Position numbers and translations under genes: made by a program. This document shows positions 1 to 7,670 of a stretch of DNA of 16,839 nt, piece after piece (the stretch's first letter is position 1; every line of letters begins with the position of its first letter). A model generated the notes under the pieces. It did no database searches. It was not told where the DNA came from and saw only the letters and a program-made list of their open reading frames with translations. The DNA is from CALARM01 sp964431735 (lineage in GTDB: Bacteria > Vulcanimicrobiota > SpSt-956 > JAKJGF01), in NCBI GenBank assembly GCA_964431735.1, contig CAYSLJ010000147.1, forward strand, positions 1 to 16,839. The letters run 5' to 3'.

Positions 1-56
1 ATCACGCGTCACGCATCACGCATCACGCGTCACGCATCACGCATCACGCGTCACGA
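1..56. repeat. Heptamer array at the left window edge
   Basis: Eight consecutive 7-bp units of the form RTCACGC (the complement of GCGTGAY), in the order A,G,A,A,G,A,A,G for the first base. The units therefore form a 21-bp higher-order repeat. The array starts at the first base of the window, so its true length is unknown. It overlaps the 3' end of the uvrC-like gene and provides that gene's stop codon (37-39). It belongs to the dispersed GTNACGC family found throughout the window. Confidence 0.95.
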
Positions 57-1146
57 ACCTTAAATACTCTTCTGCATTTTCTCCTGCCATATCTATTATA
101 CCTTTTTTCTTTCCTGTTACTGGAACAATAATTTTCACTCTGCTGCCTTTTTTCTCAGAAAGCCATTTTTCCAGGATAAATATTTCAGATATTTCTTTCT
201 CTATATATATTTTCGATGGGATATTATAGTTTCTCATATAAAAGTGTTTCAAAAAAGATGAAAGGAATTCTTCGTGAGTATTATGGTGCATGTTTAACAG
301 AAAACGTTCTTCTCTGAGAATAGATCCTTCCCGGAGCAGGTAAATTTCAACGGCTCCTTTTGTATCTCCTGTTGCAGTGCCTATAAAATCTCCTTCCTCT
401 TTCCGTGACGGAAAGACTATTTTCTGTTTTTCCGAATAGGTTTTCAGAGCAAAATACTGATCCCTGATTACAGACGCCCTTTCAAATTGAAGTTTTTCAG
501 CACAGGTTTTTATGTTTTTTTTGAGTTTCTTTAAAAGCCCTGTATGTTTTCCTTCAAGAAACCGGCATGCGTCAGATACTATATTACTGTAATCATGAAC
601 ATCTATTTCTCCGATACAGGGCCCTGTACATCTTTTTATATAATAATTCATACATGGCCTTCCTGACCTTTTTACCTCTCCCTGACAGTTTCTGAGAGGA
701 AAGAGAGTGATGAATAATTTGAAGTAATTTTTTATGCCTTTCGTGTAGGGGCCGTAATATCTTGCTTTCTTATCTGTCACTTTAGTCGTAATCTTTACGG
801 AAGGAAATATTTCATCTGTACATATTTTTATATAGGGATAACCGTTTCCGTCTTTAAACTGTACGTTATATCGCGGCAGATATTCTTTTATGAGATTACA
901 TTCCAGAATGAGGGCTTCCGTCTCGGAAGACGTAAGAATATAGTCCAGATTATGTATACTGGAAACAAGTTTTTTTATCTTTTTATTTTTTAAAGACGAA
1001 GGCTGAAAATAGGATGAGACCCTGTGTTTTAAATTATTTGATTTACCTATATAAATAATCTTCCCTTTCTCATTTTTAAACAGGTATATGCCATGAGAAG
1101 AGGGAAGATTTTTTATTTTTTTCTGTAATTCCTGCATGTCCTTCAT
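37..1146 (-). CDS. uvrC: UvrC-type nuclease, N-terminal half only (GIY-YIG + UVR)
   Basis: 369 residues matching the first part of UvrC, the subunit of the UvrABC excinuclease that makes the 3' incision in damaged DNA. Visible: GIY (19-21) and YIG (32-34) motifs, Arg42, the Glu in SETEALILE (75-77), the RPCMNYY..RCTGPC motif (163-177), a UVR helical hairpin (about 206-240) that in UvrC contacts UvrB, and the conserved segment before the second nuclease (252-362). Full UvrC is about 600 residues; the RNase H-like nuclease (5' incision) and the helix-hairpin-helix region are absent because the frame stops inside the heptamer array. The start at 1146 or the Met at 1137 is preferred because homology begins there; longer readings translate a palindromic repeat. 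No strong ribosome site is seen. Either a repeat-truncated gene or a break at a contig end; a natural Cho-like half protein is less likely, as Cho lacks UVR. Confidence 0.82.
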   Translation of the reverse strand: MKDMQELQKKIKNLPSSHGIYLFKNEKGKIIYIGKSNNLKHRVSSYFQPSSLKNKKIKKLVSSIHNLDYILTSSETEALILECNLIKEYLPRYNVQFKDGNGYPYIKICTDEIFPSVKITTKVTDKKARYYGPYTKGIKNYFKLFITLFPLRNCQGEVKRSGRPCMNYYIKRCTGPCIGEIDVHDYSNIVSDACRFLEGKHTGLLKKLKKNIKTCAEKLQFERASVIRDQYFALKTYSEKQKIVFPSRKEEGDFIGTATGDTKGAVEIYLLREGSILREERFLLNMHHNTHEEFLSSFLKHFYMRNYNIPSKIYIEKEISEIFILEKWLSEKKGSRVKIIVPVTGKKKGIIDMAGENAEEYLRFVTRDA

Positions 1147-1168
1147 ATTACGGCCATCATCATTTTCT

Positions 1169-1193
1169 CCCCTTCTCCCCGCGGGAGAAGGGG
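1169..1193. repeat. REP-like GC-rich palindrome
   Basis: A perfect 11-bp inverted repeat, CCCCTTCTCCC (1169-1179) and GGGAGAAGGGG (1183-1193), with a 3-base loop, in the 73-bp gap between two minus-strand genes. It is much more GC-rich than its surroundings and has the look of an extragenic palindrome. No T-run follows on the minus strand, so a simple intrinsic terminator is unlikely. It could act as a processing or stability hairpin between the two coding regions. Confidence 0.7.
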
Positions 1194-1219
1194 CCGAGGG
1201 ATGAGGGGCTGTAAACATG

Positions 1220-2353
1220 TCAGAACCTTATTGTAGTGCTGCAGTAAGGACATTCGTCGCTGGTCATGCCCTTGAGCAGAGGTTTGTCATAAACGGCACC
1301 ACAGCCGGGACATCTTATTTCTCCCGGAGCCATCCTTTCTACCTGCTGAACCGGAGGCGAAGCATCTGCCTGAACTGGAGGCGGAGCAGCAGGTGCTACA
1401 GGGGGAACTGTTCCTGCCGATGTACCGGCACCGGCAGAACCTGAGCCAATCCTTTCAGTATCTATATGTCCCTCTACTATTCTGCGGATAAGTTCTTTTA
1501 TCATAGTAGAATCTTTGTCCAGTTTAAAAAGCATATCACCTGCCCGATCTCTGAAAGAGACATCCAGTAATTCTGCCTTGAAAAGCCATCCCTGTTCCGT
1601 ATCTTTTATACTGGCAAGTGAGCCTATGGGCTTATCTATGATGATCTTCTGCACATGCTCTTTTTTGGTGAAAAATATAAGGGTCCTGCTCACGACAATA
1701 TCTTCGTTCTGTTCGAAGAGAAATCGGTTACTCGTTAAAAATATTGTTCCTTTAGGTCCCTGTTTCTTTCTGTCTTCCAGGTGCTGTCCTTTACAGGCAA
1801 ATATGAGTTCTTCTCCCTGGTGTAATTTAACACTGGATTTCGCCAGTTCATTAAAAGCCCATTCTATTTCATCCAGTTCTTTTTTGATTTTTTCAATGCC
1901 CTGTTCTATATCTTTATAGAGGGCTTCAACTCTGTCTTCTTCTGCATCTACATATCGGCTGAAATTGTTTACTGTCTGCTCTACATAACTGTATCTGCTT
2001 TCTGCATCTCTGTAATCCCTGTCGAAGAGATCCCTGAGATCCCTTATTTCTCTCTCCACGTCATCATATTTATATCTCAATTCCCTTGAAATAGAATTTA
2101 ACTGTTCTTCTACATTTCTTTTTCTTTCTGCCCATCGTTCTTTAAAATCCTGGAGCTGTTTCTCTGAAACTGCACCATATACATATCCCTTGCTTCTTAG
2201 ATTTCTGAATTTTGCTGCAAGAGCATCCAGGGTTGTATTGATTGAAGAAATTTCCTGGCTTAATTCTCTTATTGTTTCACTCTGGATACGGGAAGCCTGA
2301 CTTGTTAGATCTGAAATTTTGCGTGACAGCTGATCTCTTTCTTCTGAACTCAT
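1220..2353 (-). CDS. Coiled-coil, GRAM/PH-like, C-terminal zinc-ribbon protein
   Basis: 377 residues, no signal peptide or membrane helix, so probably cytoplasmic. Residues about 1-175 are charged, heptad-rich helix predicted to form a long coiled coil. Residues about 176-295 include GTIFLTSNRFLFE and alternating hydrophobic strands, resembling GRAM or bacterial PH-like domains, which bind membranes or proteins; this match is by eye. A Pro/Ala/Gly linker (303-340) follows, then a single zinc ribbon with Cys348, Cys351, Cys368 and Cys371. The ATG at 2353 is the first available because an in-frame TAA lies just upstream; AGGACGG about 11 bases upstream could be the ribosome site. It has a good promoter (2493-2521) of its own, so it is probably the first gene of a unit with the uvrC-like gene. 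Its role is unknown; scaffold or regulator is an inference from the ribbon-bearing neighbours. Confidence 0.85.
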   Translation of the reverse strand: MSSEERDQLSRKISDLTSQASRIQSETIRELSQEISSINTTLDALAAKFRNLRSKGYVYGAVSEKQLQDFKERWAERKRNVEEQLNSISRELRYKYDDVEREIRDLRDLFDRDYRDAESRYSYVEQTVNNFSRYVDAEEDRVEALYKDIEQGIEKIKKELDEIEWAFNELAKSSVKLHQGEELIFACKGQHLEDRKKQGPKGTIFLTSNRFLFEQNEDIVVSRTLIFFTKKEHVQKIIIDKPIGSLASIKDTEQGWLFKAELLDVSFRDRAGDMLFKLDKDSTMIKELIRRIVEGHIDTERIGSGSAGAGTSAGTVPPVAPAAPPPVQADASPPVQQVERMAPGEIRCPGCGAVYDKPLLKGMTSDECPYCSTTIRF

Positions 2354-2425
2354 ATGTATTTAACCGTCCTGTTTGAACGGTCATGCCTCCTTTTCTTTTA
2401 TTTAGCTTTTTCGACTGTGTCATGA

Positions 2426-2458
2426 ATTTTATGTAAACCTCTTAAGTTTACATAAAAT
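2426..2458. promoter_or_regulatory. Perfect 13-bp dyad in the 5' leader
   Basis: ATTTTATGTAAAC (2426-2438) and its exact complement GTTTACATAAAAT (2446-2458) flank a 7-base spacer. It lies between the predicted transcription start (about 2486) and the start codon at 2353. It is AT-rich with no adjoining T-run, so an operator or leader hairpin is more likely than a terminator. Confidence 0.6.
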
Positions 2459-2492
2459 ATCTTACACTCTTTATTTTTTTCTGTACTCTTAA

Positions 2493-2521
2493 ATTATAAC
2501 GACGTCATAGATAAAATGCAA
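2493..2521 (-). promoter_or_regulatory. Sigma70-type promoter for the coiled-coil/ribbon gene
   Basis: On the minus strand, a -35 box TTGCAT (2521-2516) and a perfect -10 box TATAAT (2498-2493) are separated by 17 bp, the optimal spacing. Transcription would start near 2486, giving a leader of about 130 bases that includes the perfect dyad at 2426-2458. The rest of the 289-bp gap is AT-rich with no gene; a palindrome TAAAGCTTTA sits at 2603-2612 just past the stop of the upstream gene. Confidence 0.5.
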
Positions 2522-2642
2522 TATTAAAAAAATGTAATATAGAGGTGTAGATTATCTAAATAATTTAAAACTATAATAATTTTCATTTTTAATGTTGTAA
2601 AATAAAGCTTTAGATGAAATTATGTACAAACAGTTTATCTAA

Positions 2643-4001
2643 TTATTCTTTTTCAGACTGCACATTTTTTATTCTCCATTCCCCCTCTTCTCTGATAATC
2701 TCTATTGTACCGCTGTAGAAGCCGCTTTCTGTTTTCCCTGTTTTGGGATTTTTATCTTCAGTATAATATCTTATTTTTGCCTTTGCTGTTTTATCAGATT
2801 CGTCTAGAATTTCCGCACGGTCAAGTTTAATAGTAATATTGTCTTTCCAGTATTTACAGTAATCTTCGCAGGTATTTTTTTCTTTCCAGTCGCTGGATTT
2901 GAAATCATAGGCTTTTTTGAAATCTTTTTTCTCCAGGGCACTGTAGTTTTCAGTTATAAAGTCCATAAGTTCTCCTGAAGAAACAGGAGTTTCTTCTGAA
3001 GGAGACGGGGAAGACATCGGGACAGGTGTGCCGGTCGGTGAAACCATTGTAACTATTTCTCTCAGTATAATCTCTTTATTGTTTCTGCAGGCAGGAAAAT
3101 GGCCTTCTCCTACTTCTCCTGTATTTATATGGGCATTTTCACCTCCGCACTTTAACAGGAAATCATTGTCTGATTTTTCATAGATATAAGGCAGACTGCA
3201 GGCAGGACAGGCAGGTATATATTTCATATAAACATTGTCCGTCCCTTTTGTAAGATAATCCAGGGAAGGGGGATATTGATTTTTATTATCGTCAGCATAT
3301 ATATTAATAGCAGTGGCTATTTTTTTTAGATTGTTTTTACATATGGACAGTTCGCTCAATCCTTCCTGTACAGGTGTTAAAGCAGGTGTGGCAGTCGGTT
3401 CTGCTGCTATGTAGGAAAGGTAATCTCCTTTGAGTATTATGCCATGTTGAAGTACATATACGGGATAATGTCCTTCATCTACCTTCCCTGTTTTTATATG
3501 AGCATTCTGGCCTCCGCATTTAAGTATAAAAATATTCCCTGTTTTTTGATATATATAAGGTTCTCCGCATGCAGGACATAGAGGGGGAACAGGTAATTTC
3601 TCTTCTTCCAGATATTTATTGCAATAGGCCAGGGAAGGAGGATAAATGCCGTTAGACTCTATAGCATAGGCGGCAAGAGCTGTAGCAATACTCTTCATGT
3701 TCAGTTCACATGCCGATAGTTGTTTTTCACTTCTCCCTCCAAAAAAAATCTTCAGCAAAATGATAATTATTATAATTCCCGTTAAAGCAATGGCTATTAT
3801 TTTTTTGTGACCTTTTAATTCAAAGCCTGAAAAAGGCCCTTTTTTCTGAAAAACATGAGTTCCACATTTATGGCAGAATTTTTTCCCTGGCAGAAGTTCT
3901 ACACCGCATGAAGGACATTCGGTAATATTTATATTCTCTCCGCATTCGGGACAGAATTCTGCCTGTTCAATGATTTCTTTATTACAAAACGGACATGTCA
4001 T
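2643..4001 (-). CDS. Membrane protein: two zinc ribbons, duplicated pseudopilin-like cassette, NTF2-like domain
   Basis: 452 residues. Two zinc ribbons come first (Cys3, 6, 17, 20 and Cys29, 32, 43, 46), then one membrane helix (about 68-87). An internal duplication follows (about 95-190 and 218-313); each copy has a conserved Cys, a helix with IATA..Y, a YPPSL motif, CPAC, PYIY and KCGG..NAHI. The C..N...IATAL..YA....YPPSL pattern resembles the globular part of type II/IV pseudopilins, but there is no prepilin cleavage site. The copies are joined by Thr/Pro linkers. Residues about 344-449 resemble an NTF2-like domain and match the C-terminus of the upstream kinase. By the positive-inside rule the ribbons should be cytoplasmic and the rest outside. 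It lies 152 bp after the kinase stop, with repeats between. The ribosome site is weak. No known function; a kinase partner or substrate is an inference. Confidence 0.85.
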   Translation of the reverse strand: MTCPFCNKEIIEQAEFCPECGENINITECPSCGVELLPGKKFCHKCGTHVFQKKGPFSGFELKGHKKIIAIALTGIIIIIILLKIFFGGRSEKQLSACELNMKSIATALAAYAIESNGIYPPSLAYCNKYLEEEKLPVPPLCPACGEPYIYQKTGNIFILKCGGQNAHIKTGKVDEGHYPVYVLQHGIILKGDYLSYIAAEPTATPALTPVQEGLSELSICKNNLKKIATAINIYADDNKNQYPPSLDYLTKGTDNVYMKYIPACPACSLPYIYEKSDNDFLLKCGGENAHINTGEVGEGHFPACRNNKEIILREIVTMVSPTGTPVPMSSPSPSEETPVSSGELMDFITENYSALEKKDFKKAYDFKSSDWKEKNTCEDYCKYWKDNITIKLDRAEILDESDKTAKAKIRYYTEDKNPKTGKTESGFYSGTIEIIREEGEWRIKNVQSEKE

Positions 4002-4042
4002 AGGTATGTTACTCTTTTCTTTATATTCTTAACGTGTGGATC

Positions 4043-4094
4043 GTAACGCGTAACGCGTGACGGGTGGTTTCGTGATGCGTGATGCGTAATGCGC
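4043..4094. repeat. Heptamer array, two blocks around a GGGTGG cap
   Basis: Units read GTAACGC, GTAACGC, GTGACGG, then GTGGTTTC, then GTGATGC, GTGATGC, GTAATGC. The first block ends in GACGGGTGGTTTC, the same junction seen on the other strand at 13781-13792 and 16778-16790. It fills part of the gap between the kinase gene and the double-ribbon gene. Confidence 0.85.
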
Positions 4095-4110
4095 CTTTTC
4101 ACCGGATAAT

Positions 4111-4134
4111 GGGCGCCCACAGGGGGGCGCCCCT
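4111..4134. repeat. GGGCGCCC inverted/direct repeat (REP-like)
   Basis: GGGCGCCC occurs twice (4111-4118 and 4125-4132), separated by ACAGGG. Each copy is itself a palindrome, so the block can fold in several ways. Its GGGGCG core is shared with the hairpin at 13832-13857, and both sit next to heptamer arrays. Confidence 0.65.
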
Positions 4135-4138
4135 ACGA

Positions 4139-4166
4139 TTCACTTTTCACTTTTCACTTTTCACCA
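4139..4166. repeat. Second heptamer family (AGTGAAA) overlapping the kinase stop
   Basis: Four tandem units TTCACTT, TTCACTT, TTCACTT, TTCACCA; on the minus strand these read TGGTGAA then AGTGAAA three times. The TGA stop of the kinase gene (4154-4156) lies inside the second and third units. The same AGTGARA heptamer occurs at 13747-13781, 16751-16778 and, shorter, at 11317-11330. Confidence 0.85.
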
Positions 4167-6943
4167 CTTACCATTACAACTTTAGAATCATCTATTTTCC
4201 AGCTTTCTTTTTCTAGAATCACATGATATATTCCTTTATATTTTCCGGTAAAAATTTTGCCGTCTTCTGTCAGATCGGAAGAAGTAATTATTACTTCTAT
4301 AACGGTTTTGTTTTTATCTTTTTCCCTGTTTAAAACTTTAATACTTTCGATTTTTATGGATTTGTTATTTTCCCAGTTACGGCAGAATTCCCGGTAACTT
4401 ACTATGGATTTTACTCTTTCGCTTCTTAAATTATAAGCTTCCTGAAATTTTTTTTTTGAAATAGCATCGAAATTTTTATTTATTACTTCAATTTGAGGAT
4501 TCGCCGAAATTTTTTTTGCTGGAGATAAATATTTTAGTGACATTTCCTTTCCTGCAAAGTCAAGTATTTTTACCCGGTCTTTACCGTCAGGATTTATAGC
4601 ATAGATTTCCCATTTGCTTTTTATGCCGAAGATTCTTTTCCATCCGCTGTCTCTGTAACAGGAAAATATTATTTTTTTTCCGTCATGTGACCAGTGAGGA
4701 TAATTTTCTTTTTCTTTACTGTGTGTAACTGCAGACAGTCCGGTACCGTCTGCATTTATCATATAAATATCATAATTATCATCTTTGTTTGATATAAAGA
4801 TTATCCTGGAAGAATCGGGAGACCATGACGGAGAAAAATCATCATAATTATTATTTGTAAGTCTTTCAGGACTGTCACCATTCGATTTCATTATATATAT
4901 TTCCCTTGTGACTACAGAGAATGAGTCCTTTTTTCCGTCTCTTTTGGACTCAAAAGCTATATATTTACCGTCAGGTGACCAGGACGGCCCATAATCTCCC
5001 CCTTTGTTTCTGGTCAGATTAACAGGCCTTGTACCATCGGATTTAATGGTAAATATCTCATAATTATCTTCATAAAAAGACTGGAAGGTTATTTTGCTAC
5101 CGTCAGGAGACCATGAGGGATTGGTCGCATCGAGTGAGTCTTTAGTAAGTCTGACAGGATTACTTCCGTCATCATTCATAATATATATTTTGTAAAATTT
5201 ATTTCTGTTACTGGCAAAAGCAATTTTGTTATCTGCAGAAGACCAGCAGGGATTTGTATTCCATGAAGAGCTTTTTGTCAGATTTTTAAGTTCCGTGCCG
5301 TCAGGATTAATGGAAAATATATTGTATGTTTTCCCTTTATTATTTCCTTCCTGAACAAAACATATTCTGCAGTTTGTCAGAGTTTTTAAAGCTTCTTCCT
5401 TTAAAAATTTTGTATGATACATGTTATAGATGTATCTTATAGAGAGAACACTTAATATGATAAAAAGTATGAAACCTGCCAGTAAGCCAGTTGATATATA
5501 AAAAGCCTTTTTTATGTTTCTGTAAAAGGAAGTTTTCTGTACAGGCTTTTGAGGTTCCGGTGCTACAGGAGGAGATATATCCACTATTTTTGTTTTCCAT
5601 TTATCATTTGCTTTTTTTTCTTCTTCTTTCTTTTCTTCTTTTTTTTCTTCCTCTTTTTTTTCTTTTTCCATTTCTTCTGTTTCCGTAATTTCGAAAGAAA
5701 TGGGGATATATGAATTACCTCCTGAAGAAAATACGACTATATTATCACGGTAATGTTCACCTGTTTCAAGTAATGATGTGTCTACGGTTATTTCTACTGT
5801 TACATCACCGGTGAAATTTTTCATATTTGCCGTAAGTCCCGGGAAAGAATCGGGAAGGAAAATTTCACCTTTAAGGCTCCCTTTTCCGGTATTAATAAGT
5901 TTTAATTCGATAGTTTTTTTTGTGCCGTACCGGACTGAACCGAGTTTCAACGAACCTGGTCTTACAGAGATAACAGGAGCCAGTTTCTTCAGTACTTCTG
6001 TCATTTCTTCTGCAGAAGCATATCTTTTATCCTGATCTATCTGAAGAGCTTTTAATACGATTTCCTCTAATTCAGGATAAACAGCACTGTTTAAACTTTT
6101 TACAGGAGGAAAGACAAAAAGATTCTGACTTTCTCTGGGATCTCTTGAGGTGAGCAGATAATGGAGAGTTGCTCCCAGGCTGTATATATCGGACCTTATA
6201 TCTGTCTGGCTCGTACCGTACTGTTCCGGTGCTGCAAATCCATGGGTTCCGAAAGGCATGGTATCCTTAATAGCCTCTTCTTTAAAAACCCTGGCAATAC
6301 CGAAATCAATTAATTTTATATCTCCGTTCGGCGTAATTAAAATATTTGAAGGTTTTAAATCTCTGTATATTATGGGTGGTTTCAGACTGTGAAGATATGT
6401 CAGTATTTCAGATAGTTTTATACCATATTCTATTACCTGTTCCTGAACTATATCTTTCAGAGCAATACTTTGCTGGAAATGTTCCAGACTTTTCCCTTCA
6501 ATATATTCCAGGACAAGGTAATATGCATCGTATTCCTGGAAAAAATCTTTTGTTTTTACAATACGGGGATGCTCCAGTCTTATAAGGGTTTCTCTCTCTT
6601 TTGTAAGGGCTATGATAAAATCTTCTCTGGTTTTTGCTATGGCAGAATAAGCCTCTTTTATGGCATATTTTTGAGGAGAACCTGTATCTTCTGCCAGATA
6701 TATAGCCCCCATGCCTCCTGCCGTCATGTAATTTACCCTGTATTTTCCTTTAAGAACAGTGCCGGAAGGGAGAACCATAAGAGGGTTACCGAGAATATCT
6801 GTTTTACCGTCAGGAGCCATCTGTCTTTTTATCGGATTGGTACAGGATGTAATCTGGTTTCCTGTAAAATTAAAACCGCAATCTATACAGTATATTTCGT
6901 TATTATTGTTATCAGTATGGCATTCAGGGCATATCTTTGCCAT
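4154..6943 (-). CDS. Transmembrane Ser/Thr protein kinase with zinc ribbon, Ig-like domain, TolB-like propeller and NTF2-like tail
   Basis: 929 residues. An N-terminal zinc ribbon (Cys5, 8, 19, 22) precedes a Hanks-type kinase domain (about 65-322) with a complete catalytic set: glycine loop GGMG (76-79), Lys96, Glu116, YRDLKPSN with Asp195 and Asn200, DFG (213-215) and APE (238-240). It should phosphorylate Ser/Thr in cytoplasmic partners. Residues about 328-420 look like an Ig-like beta-sandwich with the motif LKLGSVRYGTKKT. A Glu/Lys-rich run (421-448) leads to one membrane helix (about 481-505). Outside are five to six TolB/WD40-like repeats (PSWSPDGSKITF, EIYIMNADG type, about 535-800), then an NTF2-like domain (about 815-925) related to the downstream protein's tail. 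GGGGGAT upstream of 6943 is the likely ribosome site. Its stop codon lies in an AGTGAAA array. A family A element begins 38 bp upstream. Kinase activity is well supported; the ligand and targets are unknown. Confidence 0.93.
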   Translation of the reverse strand: MAKICPECHTDNNNNEIYCIDCGFNFTGNQITSCTNPIKRQMAPDGKTDILGNPLMVLPSGTVLKGKYRVNYMTAGGMGAIYLAEDTGSPQKYAIKEAYSAIAKTREDFIIALTKERETLIRLEHPRIVKTKDFFQEYDAYYLVLEYIEGKSLEHFQQSIALKDIVQEQVIEYGIKLSEILTYLHSLKPPIIYRDLKPSNILITPNGDIKLIDFGIARVFKEEAIKDTMPFGTHGFAAPEQYGTSQTDIRSDIYSLGATLHYLLTSRDPRESQNLFVFPPVKSLNSAVYPELEEIVLKALQIDQDKRYASAEEMTEVLKKLAPVISVRPGSLKLGSVRYGTKKTIELKLINTGKGSLKGEIFLPDSFPGLTANMKNFTGDVTVEITVDTSLLETGEHYRDNIVVFSSGGNSYIPISFEITETEEMEKEKKEEEKKEEKKEEEKKANDKWKTKIVDISPPVAPEPQKPVQKTSFYRNIKKAFYISTGLLAGFILFIILSVLSIRYIYNMYHTKFLKEEALKTLTNCRICFVQEGNNKGKTYNIFSINPDGTELKNLTKSSSWNTNPCWSSADNKIAFASNRNKFYKIYIMNDDGSNPVRLTKDSLDATNPSWSPDGSKITFQSFYEDNYEIFTIKSDGTRPVNLTRNKGGDYGPSWSPDGKYIAFESKRDGKKDSFSVVTREIYIMKSNGDSPERLTNNNYDDFSPSWSPDSSRIIFISNKDDNYDIYMINADGTGLSAVTHSKEKENYPHWSHDGKKIIFSCYRDSGWKRIFGIKSKWEIYAINPDGKDRVKILDFAGKEMSLKYLSPAKKISANPQIEVINKNFDAISKKKFQEAYNLRSERVKSIVSYREFCRNWENNKSIKIESIKVLNREKDKNKTVIEVIITSSDLTEDGKIFTGKYKGIYHVILEKESWKIDDSKVVMVSGEK

Positions 6944-6981
6944 AATCTTATCCCCCGGTATAATACTGGCTATGAATAATT

Positions 6982-7071
6982 ACTGAGTTAAGCATAAATA
7001 AGACATATATGCTCTCGTGGCGCGTAAAGCGTAACAGGATGAAAACGTTTATTATATGCTGCTCTCAGGTC
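6982..7071. repeat. Family A inverted-repeat element, diverged copy
   Basis: 90 bp with the same plan as the two copies near 11.1-11.3 kb: left end CTGAGTTAAGCAT, a degenerate heptamer core (GTGGCGC, GTAAAGC, GTAACAG at 7017-7037), an ATG-AAAA-CGT mini-hairpin, and right end ATGCTGCTCTCAG. The outer ends are imperfect inverted repeats. It sits 38 bp upstream of the kinase start, the same place and orientation as the copy upstream of the YCF48-like gene. Confidence 0.7.
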
Positions 7072-7216
7072 ATAAATCTCAGTCATCTGAGATAAAGTTC
7101 TATTTTACGATTTACGTTCTTATTATATAGAATAAAAAAAAATGTGTCTACTCAGAATTTATATATTATAGTGAATTTCAGAATAACAACAATGACCGGT
7201 TCTGTCACAAAGAAAC

Positions 7217-7294
7217 ATGAGAATTTGTTCCTCCCATAACACGTTACGATTCTCATATGAATCAACAGGCAATTCTCGTGCCATTAATCACGAG
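7217..7294. repeat. Two small dyads
   Basis: ATGAGAAT (7217-7224) pairs with ATTCTCAT (7249-7256), and CTCGTG (7275-7280) pairs with CACGAG (7289-7294) over an 8-base loop. They lie in the gene-poor gap and have no T-run. They may be remnants of mobile elements; no function is assigned. Confidence 0.4.
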
Positions 7295-7358
7295 TTACTT
7301 GAACTTTACCAAGTATCGTAACAGGCAAATTGGTACCCAAAAAATATGGAACACACTC

Positions 7359-7505
7359 CTGTCCCTGTCCGGGCTCTGGAGGAAAAGATATGCCGTATTA
7401 AAAGAGAGTTGTAAATGATATAGACGCAAAATATTAAACGTCTAAAAAACCAGTTTGTCACGCAACAGGATCATATATTTTCCGGAAGAGTACGGACAGG
7501 GACAG
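7359..7505. mobile_element. 147-bp element with 13-bp perfect inverted ends
   Basis: CTGTCCCTGTCCG (7359-7371) and CGGACAGGGACAG (7493-7505) are exact inverted repeats. Similarity continues inward as GGCTCT..GGA and TCCGGAAGAGTA. There is no transposase frame inside, so it would be a non-autonomous (MITE-like) element. It is seen only once in this window, so mobility is an inference. Confidence 0.5.
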
Positions 7506-7540
7506 ATTTTAATATGGGGACTAACTTATTTGGAGCGGTA

Positions 7541-7670
7541 ATAAGGAACTGTCTGAAAATAATTACATCATAGTTATAATTTATATCGTGATGTGTAAAG
7601 CGTAACGCGTGATGCGAGGGTACTTATTGTTTCAACAATTTGCCGGAGTTATTTTTCTTAAAGTCCTTAA
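7541..7670. mobile_element. Family B MITE-like element, copy 1
   Basis: About 130 bp with imperfect inverted ends of about 20 bp: AAGGAACTGTCTGAAAATAA at the left and, reading the other strand, AAGGACTTTAAGAAAAATAA at the right. In order it has ACATCATAGTTA, TTTATATC, four heptamers (GTGATGT, GTAAAGC, GTAACGC, GTGATGC at 7588-7615), a GAGG cap, an ATTGTT-TC-AACAAT hairpin and GCCGGAGTTATTTTTC. The second copy at 16555-16683 follows the same order throughout. Confidence 0.75.

Noticed and set aside
1..56. CRISPR array
   Set aside because: Units are 7 bp and contiguous, with no spacers and no cas genes in the window.
1147..1218. Upstream extension of the uvrC-like frame
   Set aside because: It translates the CCCCTTCTCCC palindrome and has no UvrC homology; the family starts near the Met at 1146 or 1137.
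1515..1919. 134-residue plus-strand frame
   Set aside because: It lies wholly antisense to the coiled-coil/GRAM-like gene, with no ribosome site or homology.
2279..2373. Short leader peptide with AAAAGGAGG upstream of the ATG at 2373
   Set aside because: The ribosome site is only one base from the ATG and the frame overlaps the main gene out of phase without recognisable content.
7257..7418. 53-residue plus-strand frame in the gene-poor gap
   Set aside because: No ribosome site, no recognised family, and it crosses the left end of an inverted-repeat element.
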